NCBI RefSeq assembly: GCF_018812025.1
Contig: NC_063062.1
Location: 35,736,228-35,800,227, forward strand
Reading direction: 5' to 3'
Length of the DNA stretch: 64,000 bases
From: Megalobrama amblycephala
Taxonomy: Eukaryota > Chordata > Actinopteri > Cypriniformes > Xenocyprididae
Part shown: one piece after another, positions 13,801 through 24,254 of the stretch
Layout of the letters: the number at the start of each line of letters is the position of its first letter
Numbering within the stretch: the stretch's first letter is position 1
Program-made: the position numbers and the translations under genes
Notes under the pieces: generated by a model
Told to the model about the DNA's origin: nothing
What the model saw: only the letters and a program-made list of their open reading frames with translations
Database searches by the model: none

Positions 13801-16554
13801 CTCGAGTCCAGCGGAGCTTTTATTATGTTTTTGCTGCAGTCAGCTGCTTCCGCTCTTTTCGTTGCGTATGTGGGGTAACTCAGCGCTGTTTTTTACATGG
13901 TTAAAACAATCATACTAAATACATTTGAGTGTGTTGAAAGTTATGTTATAACGTTACTCTGTGCGTTCACTCGGTGAGACTTGTTGCACTTTGCAGTAAT
14001 CTAGATCGATATTAGTAAAACTGGAAATCCAAGGTATGATGCCATTGACAGGTCCAATGGTCCGTGTCCTGGTTAAAATTGCAGATTTCTCTGGATTTAA
14101 ACATTCTTGGAAAAGTTGGGGATAATGCAAGTATGCAATTCAACAAATAACATTGTTCTTGTGGTTTTTGAATATTTTAATCAAAAAATCGTTCGTATTG
14201 TGCCTCTAAAGTATAACAGATTTGAAAATAAATAGCCTATTAAGTATTTAAGGATTAGTGAATTCTAAAATCTAAATGGAAACATTTAAATACTGTTCAG
14301 AAACAGAAAGTAGCGCAGCTGCTTTGTTTACGGGGGTCACCGGAGTCCTTTGCTGTATTTGGGGGTCAAGCCCCGAAGTTTTCTTATTATTCTTCTTCCG
14401 CTATTGAGTCTGTGGCAGCCCATAGAGCCGTAAGGTAAAAAGTTATGAAATTTGACACACAGATAGAGGACAGCCTGAAATGTTACCATAGAAAATTCAA
14501 CAGTTCAAATATTCACTCATGTTTATGCTCATAACTTTTGATGCATAAGTCCTAGAAACAAAAATATTTTTCCCTCTGATTCCATGGCTCATTCTGTTTT
14601 GAATGCACCCTATGACGTCATTTCCGTCCATCATGAAAATTTTCTGCCATTTTCCGAAATCTACTTTTTCAAACTCATCCTAGAGTGTTTGTCCAATTTG
14701 CTCAAAATTTGGTATGTAGCATCTACTCCAGGCAAAAAGTTATTAAAAGACTTTTGATCAGCAAATCCGTTCTCGTATCGCGCGTCAACGAATTTGGCGG
14801 AAAGCACGCAAAAATGGATTGGATGCTGTATCTTCGCAATGATTTGGTGTATTTGTCATTACAAGCTAGACTGGGTAAACCCAGCCTGATCTGCCAGCGA
14901 TTTGATTTCGCCCGGCAACTCAGTCTGGAGACCCGTACATTCATTTCTACTGCTTCTGTTCCACTTTTGCGGGAACCAATCACAGACTGGCTTATCCACC
15001 TTGCTTGCTATTGGGGGGTATAACACGATGACGATAGAGAAGCGACGGCAAGCACGACCGTCAATCCAATTCCTTTTAACCTCTCGACGATGCTGAATGA
15101 CTTCTTTAGTTTAGCAAACAAATCACTCGAGTGGGTGTAAATACCACTCACTTTCATGGTCTGCAAAAATTGCTCGATGCCATTGCTGCTTCTGCAAATC
15201 GCTGATCAATGCTACAAACCAATACAAACTAAACCTGTCTGGAGTTTTCGCATCGCTCTGCAAAGTACGCCACCCGAATCGTTGATCTGATTTGTTGAAG
15301 GACTATCCAATTGCGTGAATAATGCTCTTGATCATGCCTCTTGTGCAGTAGAAAAGTATAGCAAACTCCCCAGACCAATGTTCAATTTTAAATTGAGCTT
15401 GGTCTGGTGATAGCCAGACAAATTACAGGCATGACTTGGGTGTACATGCACAGTATCGTCACAGCACCACCTACTGGTGCCGAGATAGGAAAAATGGCTA
15501 TTTTTGCTTATAACTTTTGAATGCCTTGTCCTAAAGTCAAAAGGATTCATTGAGGCATGCCGAGTTTGTTTGGCCATTTTGGGGCATCGGCCATTTAGAA
15601 TTTTTTCATAAAATGCTGGATCATTATGAAACTCTGTATGATTCATCGAGGCCATGTTCTGAGAGGACCTGTAAAGTTTTAGGTCAGCACCCCATAGTGG
15701 TCAAGAGATATAATGAAATTTATGAAAATGCTTATATGAAAAATTCAACATATTGTCATTATGCCGAGTCCTACGATACCAAATTTTCCATATTCTACCA
15801 TACTTACTGTCCGCCATATTGAATTTTATTCAAAACATACTTTTTCACAACTCCTCCTACAAAATTTGTCCGATTTGTATGACATTTGGTATGTAGCATA
15901 TACAGACACTCATATACAAGAAGTTGTTAAAAGATTTTCGATAGACCCAGCCGCTGTTTTATACTGCGTCAACAAATTTGACTGTGAGCACGCCAAAATG
16001 GATATGTGGCTGTATCTTTGCAAAAGTTTTGAGTATTGACATGAAACTTGGTACATGTCATCACAGGCATGACTTGAGAGTGCATACAGAGTTTCATCAC
16101 AGCGCCACCTACTGCTCAGAAGTTATAAACCATATTATTGTGTTATAAGTGGTGTCATTTAAACAGCTTTATCCTAACCTCATTATCACAAATACCTTTT
16201 CCTATTCCTTTTCTGCCCTTATTCGGCTTGACCCCGTAATTGCTGCTTGCAGCTATATTTGTTTTTCATCTTTTTGCATGCAACTAATACTGCAAGCTTA
16301 ACAACTGTGGTGAAATATTGATACTTTTGCACCATTTGATTGTGTTAGACTGAGCTATGAACAGGACTCAACCTAAGCATAAAGACAGTATATCCTCTCG
16401 ATAGTGATTTTGAACATACAGGGAATGACACTGTGTTCATATATATGTGTGTGTGTGTGTGTTAGTGAGCGTGACTGCGGAGCTGAGCTGCGGGCAGGAT
16501 TTAGAGGAGCTTCTCCTTGATGCGAGTCTGGACACCAGCAGAGATGCACCATAA
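1891..16554 (+). CDS. ppp1r37: PPP1R37, protein phosphatase 1 regulatory subunit 37 (5' end outside window)
   Basis: Leucine-rich-repeat protein that binds and restrains the PP1 catalytic subunit. Eight coding exons join in one frame: 1891-2010, 2094-2244, 5654-5809, 5944-6056, 10311-10452, 10598-10764, 11813-13067 and 16466-16554. They encode 730 residues plus stop; the N-terminus and any exons before 1891 are off the window. All introns are GT-AG. The first six exons carry successive LRR strands ([56 protein letters not shown]). Exon 11813-13067 opens with [20 protein letters not shown], close to what I remember of the human protein, and continues as a long acidic, Ser/Thr/Gln-rich, probably disordered tail that I expect to be poorly conserved. 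It ends with [18 protein letters not shown], also recognisable. The short last exon gives [20 protein letters not shown], the family C-terminus. Identity is firm; exon joins are inferred. Confidence 0.93.
2340..2815. repeat. dispersed repeat, first copy (uninterrupted)
   Basis: This stretch of ppp1r37 intron is clearly related to 31970-32815. Shared blocks include TGCCTTCTGTT, GTTTATTTGATTATCCATACA, ACTACAGAGCTTTGAT and CTTACTAAGACATATTATTG (2663-2682). The second copy carries a hAT-type insertion at the point matching about 2533 here; this copy is unbroken. The origin of the repeat itself was not recognised. Confidence 0.75.
3429..5013 (-). mobile_element. Tc1/mariner-like transposon, copy A
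   Basis: The left end begins after TA at 3427-3428 with CAAACCTAATT...AAGTTGGGACACTGTAC. The right end is the inverted match (GTACAGTGTCCCAAC, 4996-5010) but loses its last bases. The terminal inverted repeats are about 150-200 bp. The same family occurs at 25523-26798, where both tips are intact. It sits inside a LINE fragment within a ppp1r37 intron. Confidence 0.88.
3646..4679 (-). pseudogene. Tc1-like transposase, inactivated (copy A)
   Basis: The N-terminal part (4634-4296) has the helix-turn-helix region ([20 protein letters not shown]). The C-terminal part (4092-3646) holds the last two catalytic acidic positions (FQHDNARPH, and PIENIWH) and runs to a stop. The reading frame is broken: the start near 4679 meets a stop at codon 13 (TGA, where copy B has CCA), and frameshifts separate the N-terminal, middle and C-terminal parts. 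It cannot make an intact enzyme. Confidence 0.85.
6230..6405. mobile_element. small foldback element with hAT-like ends
   Basis: The left end GGTTACACTTTTATTGTAAG and right end ACTAAAATAAAGTGTTACC form a short inverted repeat. A GTTTAGGGTTTGGTTTGGGG tract lies inside. A related element with CCCTAAACCCAACCTTAACC lies at about 62560-62765. Noncoding; it lies in a ppp1r37 intron. Confidence 0.6.
6917..7989. mobile_element. foldback hAT-type MITE with 8 bp target duplication
   Basis: The tips are GGTAACACTTTACTTGAAGG (6917) and its inverse (ending 7989). The inverted arms extend roughly 270 bp each and contain repeated TGTCATGACA-like words. The exact 8 bp direct repeat CAGTATTT flanks it at 6909-6916 and 7990-7997, the size made by hAT transposases. 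The middle (7446 onward) contains one end of another GGTAACACTTTATTTTAGGG element, related to the complete copy at 41957-42214. No open reading frame of note. Confidence 0.85.
8229..9786 (-). mobile_element. complete Tc1/mariner-like transposon, copy C (second family)
   Basis: The tips CAGGTGCTGGTCATATAATT and their inverse are flanked by TA at 8227-8228 and 9787-9788, the Tc1/mariner target duplication. The terminal inverted repeats are about 210 bp and highly similar to each other, so this is a relatively young insertion. It carries a broken transposase gene on the minus strand and sits inside a 21 bp-unit repeat in a ppp1r37 intron. Confidence 0.93.
8517..9471 (-). pseudogene. Tc1-like transposase, frameshifted (copy C)
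   Basis: Starts at the ATG at 9471 ([12 protein letters not shown]...) with a helix-turn-helix region ([17 protein letters not shown]). The first catalytic Asp (MFSDESNF) is read only in a different frame (9217-8954). The remaining two acidic positions (FQQDLAPAH, and SPDLNPIEN) lie in a third (9026-8517). At least two frameshifts are therefore needed, and the copy is inactive unless they are assembly errors. Confidence 0.85.
11022..11600. mobile_element. MITE with GGATTAGTTCACTTC ends
   Basis: The ends GGATTAGTTCACTTCAGAA (11024) and TTCTGAAGTGAACTAATCC (11579-11597) are inverted repeats of about 50 bp. The interior has CCATATGGTGGACTTTAACG and its loose inverse CCACTATATGG near 11480, a pattern I recognise from cyprinid repeats. 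It lies in the ppp1r37 intron before exon 11813. Related ends occur at 26825 and 50612-51062. Confidence 0.7.
13190..14040. repeat. intronic repeat remnants
   Basis: 13190-13360 (AGCGCTTTATACAATAACAG..AAAGCAGCTTTACAG) resembles a widespread cyprinid interspersed repeat. 13795-14035 is an inverted copy of sequence in the element at 41892-42650 (shared GTTGCGTATGTGGGGTAAC and AACAATCATACTAAATACAT). No coding signal. Confidence 0.6.
14360..16260. mobile_element. long noncoding interspersed element with GGGGTCAAGCC inverted ends
   Basis: The left edge GGGGGTCAAGCCCCGAAG and right edge TTCGGCTTGACCCCGTAATT form an inverted match of about 11 bp. The interior repeats two related paragraphs (GGTATGTAGCATCTACTC at 14711 and GGTATGTAGCATATACAG at 15887), plus CAGCGCCACCTACTG-type words. 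A second insertion appears to occupy about 14866-15420. This class is familiar from fish genomes but I cannot name it with confidence. No protein was recognised in it. Confidence 0.65.
16441..16465 (+). repeat. GT microsatellite abutting a splice acceptor
   Basis: ATATATGTG followed by (GT)n runs directly into TTAG|TGAGCGTG, the acceptor of the last ppp1r37 coding exon. It replaces the usual pyrimidine tract. Confidence 0.85.
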
Positions 16555-18390
16555 TGCTGTAACCTAGGTAATGCAAGGAAATTCCCATGTTTATGAAGGA
16601 ATTCCTGGAATAATAACTCATGAATGTGCTTTAAGAGGAAGTCTGGTTAAGTTAACCCGTGTTTGTCTCTTCTCAGGATCCACACGTGTAGTGAAAACCA
16701 GAAGGGCCGGTTTGTTCTTGCCACATGGCATTTGCTCATATTCCTCTGGACTCTTTCCATCTTTCTCTTGTGTCTTTTCCACAAATTTTCAAAACAACAC
16801 GGAGAACTTCCCTGAAATGTCCAACCTTAAAAAAATTATATTGAAATTACGAAAACCTGTGATTGGTTACTTTGCCGTAAAGTTGTTCAGTATGTTCGTT
16901 CAGCGATGGTGTTCTTCAAAAACACAGTTACCAAAGACACACACGCGGAGAAACACAAACTTTTCGCTAACCGGCGACCTTCTTCTGTTCCACCCCTTTA
17001 TGCTGTTGGCGCGTCACTGCTCACCGTCGCCCCCTCGTGGACTGGAGGTTGTAATGCAGTAGAAAGACTGACCAGCTGGAACACTTTGAGCAAAGACATT
17101 GAGGCATTGGTTTTGGCTTTCGGATCTTGTCGGGCAGGCGGAAGTTGTTTAGCGAGTGCCTCGTCGCACTCGAGTGTATGTGTGCGTTTGTCATTATTAT
17201 TGTCTCATTAACACAAAAAAAGGACTTACCAAAGTGGCACGCATCCGCTTTTCGTTTGTTCCTGCTGCTGCTCAGGAATCGGTCAAAACATCCACTTCTG
17301 ATCTCACCAGGTTCCCTCCATCAACCAGCACCTCTGAAGCCGCGAAAGCGCTTTGAAACCTGCGTGAACATGTGGATCAATCGATAATTGTTGATCTTTA
17401 GCGAATCATCTGAACGATCCAGATGATTTGGAAAACACAGGCGAATGAATTGTACAATTTTCACTCTTTCTCTCCCACACACACAAATACTCATTCTGTC
17501 TTCCATCGGTAACCCTGTGTGTCTCCATACGTACTCATCCGAAGACAGGACATGCCTTTAAACCTTTTTTCAGCTCTTTATTCTAGCTGCTTGGCTGAAT
17601 CAGTTGATATTTATTTTAAACAACCCGAGTCTGTTGTGTGATTTAGTTTTTTTTTTTTTCCTCCCCGTCTTTTTTTTTTTTTTTTTTTTTTTAAAGCTGT
17701 TGTTGTGGGATTTCCCCCCCTTTGGTGTATATTTTCAGATTCTATAAAGAGCAAATATTAAGTTTAAAGTTTTTTCCTATTTTGATTGGTTGGGGTTTGG
17801 GAAAGGGGTAGGGCTCTGTTGATTTATATAAATGGGGGTGGAGCTCTGGGAGAGTATATTATGTAAATCAAGAGTGTGTTTGGGCATGAAAGCCGCCATT
17901 TACAATGAGGCAGTAGAAGTGCCGGACCACAAGACTTCATGAAGAAAACACTAAACTTGTGTGAAGCTACTGCCGCCGGAGACACTAGAGACTAAACTTT
18001 ACCTCAAAAGATGTCACCAACGTTGGACAAATGAGAAGCTTGTGACATCGAAGCGAGGCTTGACCCGATAAATGTAGTACTTGCCACCATTCCAGGCTCT
18101 GTGGTTGGTGCTTTTCGGTTCCTCTCTCTCTCTGTTTAACGTCTGGTTGATGTTGACTCTGACTTTGAAAGCAGACGTCTATCTGCCAGGCTTCAGAGAA
18201 GCTTTGCCTCTACATCCAGATCGTCTTTGACCTTGAAATCAACACTTCTGTGCCCCCAACCCGATGTTTGTAATGCTTTATTTTTAGTCATTTTTAAAAT
18301 TACCTGTTAAATTAATCAAACTGTACTGGTAACACAAAGAGATGTGTATGGCTTTTTCCCTCTCAAATAAATGCATGTAATGACAAAAGT
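16555..18390 (+). other. probable ppp1r37 3'UTR with poly(A) signal
   Basis: The sequence after the ppp1r37 stop has no convincing coding exon. An AATAAA signal lies at 18366-18371 in a stretch that reads like UTR (17880-18370, including a CT-rich patch near 18121). A donor-like CTAG|GTAATG at 16567/16568 and an acceptor-like TCTTCTCAG ending at 16676 could form a small 3'UTR intron just after the stop. The end of the transcript is inferred only from the poly(A) signal. Confidence 0.5.
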
Positions 18391-19515
18391 AGCATGTGTG
18401 GCAAATGTTTTCATAAAATATCTTTTACTAATTGCATTTTTTCAGTTTTGTTTTACCATTCAGGGTGAAGTCATTATTTAAAAAGTTACCTCGTCCACCT
18501 TATTATTTTTAGGTTAAATTCTGTAGAAAAACATGTTGCTTGATATTGCTAACTGGTATTTATTATCATATTATTTTATTAGCATATCATAAACACACTG
18601 GTTTGTAGTGCAAATGGTTTTACTGCAAAAAATAAGTTGGATATTAATGCTTGTCTTGCATCTAAATGTTGCATTTTGTATTACAATTATTGTTTTGGTC
18701 TCAGTAGCAGTTATATATGCAAGTGTATTTTATAAATTGCTGAAATGTGACAAAAATAAGAAAATGCAGTAACTCTGAATCTTTTGGGAAGAAAGTGAAA
18801 GCATATTTGTTATTTTGGGAATTATATGCTGCCAATTCTAAAGAAAAAAGGAAAATTAATGGCAGATTAAAGTTATCTAAATTAATGGAAAATTAATTTA
18901 GTTAACTTTAACATTAACATTATTAAATTATTCTTGTTAAGTGTTAAAGGGAAAAAAACTCTAGCTTCTGTTTTTGGTTTTCTGAGAGTCCCTGAGTTTG
19001 CACAGGTTGAAACCCCCTGGTTTCCATGAAAGAAAGCGACACATCAGGTGGTCTGGTATGTTACACACCCTGAGATGTATGCAAACACTATCAAACAGCC
19101 TTGCCGCTGGAGAGCAATATGTTTGAGATTATCAAGCTTCTGCTGAACCCTGAGCACAGAACATGCATAAATACAGTAGAGGACCAGTGAGGGAAATAAT
19201 CGACCAAAAACGCACCATTGAGATGGGAATGAAAGCACTGATGGTATAATCCTCAGGAATTTGAGTCTCGGGGTGTAATTAGAACTACATTGAGATTCGG
19301 ACACTTTTTTTGATCATTATGTCTCAGTCGCCTAGAAGTCATTCGGCCATGCTGTACTTTGGGATGTTCTGTGCATATAGAAGGGATTTCTGAGGTATTT
19401 GACTCTGAGTCTATTATTATAAATCTACTTTGAAGGAATTTCCATGTAATCCTTAGGGATTCTTACATAAGCACAGGAGACCTCAGCGGTCTGTGTAGAT
19501 TTAATGGCTGATTTT
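18391..19515. other. AT-rich intergenic DNA, no feature seen
   Basis: No splice-bounded coding exon, RNA gene or clear element end was found between the ppp1r37 poly(A) signal and the GGAT array. Confidence 0.5.
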
Positions 19516-19518
19516 ATA

Positions 19519-21284
19519 CATGGATGGATGGATGGACAGTTGGGTAAATGGATGGATAGACGGACAGACGGATGGATGGATGGGTGGATAGACAGTTGGA
19601 TAAATGGATGGATGGACTGATGGGTGGATGGACAGACAGAGACGGATGAACGGATGGGTGAACGGATATAGACTGATGGATGGATGAACAAATGGATAGA
19701 CTGATGGATGAATGGACAGTTAGATAAATGGACGGATGAACGGATGGGTAGACTGATGGATGGTTGAATGGATGGATAGATAGACTGAAGGATGGAGGGA
19801 GAGAGGGATGAGAGATGGATGGATGGGTGAACGGATGGATAGACTGATGGATGGATGAACAGATGGATAGACTGATGGATGGAGGGAGAGAGGGATGGAT
19901 GGGTAGATAGACTGATGGATGGAGGGAGAGAGGGATGACGGATGGATGGATGGATGAATGGGTGGAAAGATTGACTGATAGATGGAGGGAGAGAGGGATG
20001 ACGGATGGATGGATGGATGGATGGATGGATGGATGGATGGATGAACGGGTGGATAGATAGACTGATGGATGGAGGGAGAGAGGGATGACGGACGGATGGA
20101 TGGATGGATGGATGGATGGATGGATGGATGAACGGGTGGATAGATTGACTGATGGATGGAGGGAGAGAGGGATGACGGACGGACGGATGGATGGATGGAT
20201 GGATGGATGGATGGATGAACGGGTGGATAGATAGACTGATGGATGGAGGGAGAGAGGGATGACGGACGGATGGATGGATGGATGGATGGATGGATGGATG
20301 GATGGATGAACGGGTGGATAGATTGACTGATAGATGGAGGGAGAAAGGGATGACGGACGGATGGATGGATGGATGGATGGATGGATGGATGGATGGATGG
20401 ATTGATGGGTGGATGAACAGTTGGATGGATGAACGGGTGGATAGATAGACTGATGGATGGAGGGAGAGAGGGATGACGGGTGGATGGATGGATGGATGGA
20501 TGGGTAGACGGATGGATGGATTGGATGGATGGATGAACGGATGGATAGATTGACTGATAGATGGAGGGAGAGAGGGATGATGGACGGATGGATGGATGGA
20601 CAGTTGGATGGATAGACTGATGGATGGAGGGAGAGAGGGATGACGGATGGATGGATGGATGGGTGGATAGATAGACTGATGGATGGAGGGAGAGAGGGAT
20701 GACGGGTGGATGGATGGATGGATGGATGGGTAGACGGATGGATGGATTGGATGGATGGATGAACGGATGGATAGATTGACTGATAGATGGAGGGAGAGAG
20801 GGATGATGGACGGATGGATGGATGGACAGTTGGATGGATGAACGGGTGGATAGATAGACTGATGGATGGAGGGAGAGAGGGATGACGGATGGATGGATGG
20901 ATGGGTGGATAGATAGACTGATGGATGGAGGGAGAGAGGGATGACGGACGGATGGATGGGTGGATGAACAGTTGGATGGATGAACGGGTTGATAGACTGA
21001 TGGATGGAGGGAGAGAGGGATGACGGATGGATGGATGGATGGATGGATGGATGGGTAGACGGATGGATGGATGGATGGATGGATTGATGGATGGATGGAT
21101 GAACGGGTGGATAGATTGACTGATAGATGGAGGGAGAGAGGGATGACGGACGGACGGACGGACGGACGGACGGACGGACGGATGGATGGATGGATGGATG
21201 GATGGATGGATGAACTGGTGGATAGATAGACTGATGGATGGAGGGAGAGAGGGATGACGGACAGACTGATTGATGGATGAACAG
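19519..21284. repeat. GGAT-rich minisatellite with a recurring GAGGGAGAGAGGGATGA block
   Basis: Tandem (GGAT)n, (GGAC)n and (GGTGGATA)-like runs are punctuated about 18 times by the block GAGGGAGAGAGGGATGA, at spacings of roughly 40-120 bp. This makes a variable higher-order unit. All three minus-strand frames stay open for hundreds of codons (poly His-Pro-Ser), because the tetranucleotide contains no stop. That is a composition effect, not a gene. Confidence 0.95.
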
Positions 21285-21287
21285 ACT

Positions 21288-21364
<77 letters not shown>
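21285..21364. repeat. (GATA)n microsatellite
   Basis: About 19 uninterrupted TAGA/GATA units directly follow the GGAT minisatellite. Confidence 0.97.
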
Positions 21365-21849
21365 CAATTTTTGATTGACAATTGAATTTGGTTCTGCTTC
21401 TACAATTTATAGGTAAATAATTAGACACAAATTTGTCGTTTCATCAAGAGAACAGGAGGTGCAAAAAATAAAGGATAAATGTTTATGGGAAACTGTACAT
21501 TGTCCCCCTGTTAGTCATTAATATCTGCAGACTGATCAGAGTAACAGTTATTCAACACATTACTGATCAACCTGACATACATGATGTTAAATCTGGACTG
21601 TGACAACCACGAGCTCTCTGAGGTCAGAGTGTTTCCGCTCAGGTAAGAGCTCGTCCGCCGCAGTCCCGCTGTGTTTTGACTGTGTCCGGCTGTTGGTTTA
21701 GTGCTTTAAAGAGCCTCTCAGCTGTCAAACACTCAATGTGACGTGTTAGTTTTCGGCCTAGTGTTCTCTGCCAGATCTGTGTGGAGATTCCCTCAGGCAC
21801 AGAGAGGGTTAAAAAGAGCCTTTCCATGTGAAATCCCTTCGTAGACGTT

Positions 21850-22085
21850 TTTTTCTACGCATCAGTTGGGGAGCTCTGAAAGCAAGCCGTGAGAAAATGA
21901 GGTGAAATCAGTGCAGAGAGAAGCACAGAAGTGAAGCGGCGGACTGAAGATCCTCACATGATAGTGCTTACAGACACATCCCTCTCCGGCGGTCACACAC
22001 TCTCTCCACTGCACTGGGAACTTTGGGAACAGCATCCCATGCTGGTGTGAAGACTTTCTGTAGCACTCAGGACATCCTCAAACAG
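21850..22085 (+). promoter_or_regulatory. possible 5' noncoding exon of the SLC30A1-like gene
   Basis: This patch is less AT-rich than its surroundings and ends in CTCAAACAG|GTAAATAC at 22085/22086, a good splice donor. The coding exon at 27336 begins only five bases after an acceptor (TTGTACAG|GTCA), so a 5' leader exon upstream is expected. The link between the two is inference only. Confidence 0.25.
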
Positions 22086-22843
22086 GTAAATACTGTTTTT
22101 ACAAAATTGCACACCAGTTTTGAGTGATTAATGTTGTATTTTGACAATATTCCATTATTTAAATCATTCAATTAATAAACATTACGAGCTGTACCTCCAT
22201 AACTTTAACAAACATTTAATTATACAATGTGCGTTATTTAAATGCATCAATGCACATTAAAATAGTTTTGAAGCTTGATTAAATTTTTGAGCAGTATTTT
22301 GTTCTATTTTTACCCAAATTATTGTGAGCATTATGGAGCGCTAAACTCTCACACACGATTTCCCAGAAGTGAGACGAATGAATAGGATAATGCAGGAAAT
22401 CCCTAATATGGACATCCAGAGATCGCTGTATCTGAATAAAACAGATTTTGACTGAATAAACATGAAGAGAATAAACACGCCATTGCGACAGTATTATAAT
22501 TTGTGTTCTTCAAGACATCTCGGGTATTTTCATCAGGATAATGTAGGCTATTTATAACGCAATGTTAATCGACATAGCCTTTATCACTATATATATATAT
22601 TTATTTATATATTTTGACTGACAGCATTATGTACTTATTTCAAAATTTCTATTTCTATAGATATTACCATATATCGCTATTGGTAATTCTTTTGGCCACG
22701 ATAACCATGTAGTGAAAAAATCTGATATTGGCACAGCTAATATATTTAGTAATGAAGGCGGAAAGTAGTTCCTCACAAAAGAACATTTCATTGTTCTTTC
22801 CTTTTTATTTAAACACTCGTGCCGTCAAGCTGTTGTATAAATG

Positions 22844-22961
22844 CAATATCACACTCGTAGCCGTGCGATATGGCTGCATATCAGCACGCTGTGATTACCT
22901 ACGACCGAATCACAGCCGTGCTGATATGCAGCCATATGGCATGGCTACTAGTGTGATATTG
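22844..22961. repeat. 118 bp near-perfect hairpin
   Basis: The arms 22844-22896 and 22908-22961 pair with about three mismatches and one gap around an 11-base loop. Key words are CAATATCACACT at the base and GGCTGCATATCAGCAC near the tip. It may be a very small foldback element or a miRNA-like hairpin. Confidence 0.8.
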
Positions 22962-23258
22962 TTCATTTCCAAAACTAGTAATGAATTAATGTTGAGTTGC
23001 TTCATTGAAACGCATTGTAATATGTATTATGAGAGAGAGAGATCGCCTGAGCGAGTGTGTTACCTGCATCTAGCTGATATTCTTCAGGTCAATCTTATAT
23101 TCATAATCGCAAAATCAGTTTAAATGTTCGCTGAGGAAAGCTATATATTTATCTTTGTCTTTGTCCTTTAAACATCTAAGGGGATTTCCCATGACAGCGC
23201 TAATCAATGTATTTGTCAGTTGCGTCTCGTAAGATGTTGTTTAAAGTAAAAACAGCGG

Positions 23259-24254
23259 TAACACTTTCTATGAAGACCATGCTTATAATGAATTAGCTCC
23301 ATTGATATATTTATTTATAAGCAAGTATTACTATTTTATAAACATATATATATATATAAAGACTTATTAAGACCTATACTGCATTATAAGAACAGTTATA
23401 TTTACATTTATATTATATATTTAATTATACGTCATCCATTTGCTTTTTCACTGCTCATGTTCATAATCCATTATACACTGATTTATAAGTATTAATTAGT
23501 CAGTCGAATGCAACCTGCATTGCAATAATATTCATATATTATAGTTACGACTTTTCACATTTATTTCTGTCAAATTAGTGAATATATTGTTAATAGCTGT
23601 GTTGTTCTTAAAATACTTATTGTAATAATAGTTACTAATCTCTATAAATGCATCATTGATGGCTAAAAGTAAAGTGAAAATACAGGATGCAATTTTTCTA
23701 AATCAAATAGTAAGAAATAATTTTAAGTTGCTTACTTGTAAATCTAATTAATGAAAAGTAGTCAGAAATCCCCAGAAATCATTAATATAAACAGTTGAAA
23801 AAAAATGTTTTTTTTTTTTGTTTTTTTTTAATGTTACATACTTGCAAAACCCTGCAAAAATATTTTAAAGTATAATTTCAAACTGCTGTAAGCAATATCA
23901 TGCATATGGCTGAGGAGATATGGATTTTAACAATTTAAAATGACCATCCATGCTAAGCCATTAAAGACATAATTAATAACTAATTGGTACAGCAAACTAG
24001 TGTCTCTGGAACTATTTTATATTTGATCATTTTTATATCAGTGAATAATGGATTATGGTCATGCACATTGAAAAAGCAAATGCATGGCTTATAAATAATT
24101 ATAAAAACAAAATTAATGTATCTATAACTGTTCTTATAATGCAGTATAGGTCTTATGAGGCTTTATAAATATATTTATAGAATAGTAATACTTATAACTA
24201 AGTATAAATGGGCCTATAAGTCATAAGTATGGTCTTCATAGAAAGTGTTACCAA
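23259..24254. mobile_element. foldback MITE with GGTAACACTTTCTATGAAG ends
   Basis: Terminal inverted repeats run inward for roughly 200 bp with matches such as CTATACTGCATTATAAGAAC and CATAATCCATTAT. The flanking 8-mers (AAAACAGC / AAAGCAAC) match at six of eight positions, fitting a decayed hAT-type duplication. It carries no coding region. Confidence 0.75.

Noticed and set aside
16571..17387. Plus-strand frames up to 163 codons after the ppp1r37 stop
   Set aside because: No conserved domain, and overlapping frames are equally open. The position fits the ppp1r37 3'UTR.
19425..21428. Very long minus-strand open frames (up to about 667 codons) rich in His, Pro and Ser
   Set aside because: They arise from the GGAT tandem repeat, which has no stop in any minus-strand frame. 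All three frames are open and no start, splice or conserved domain is present.
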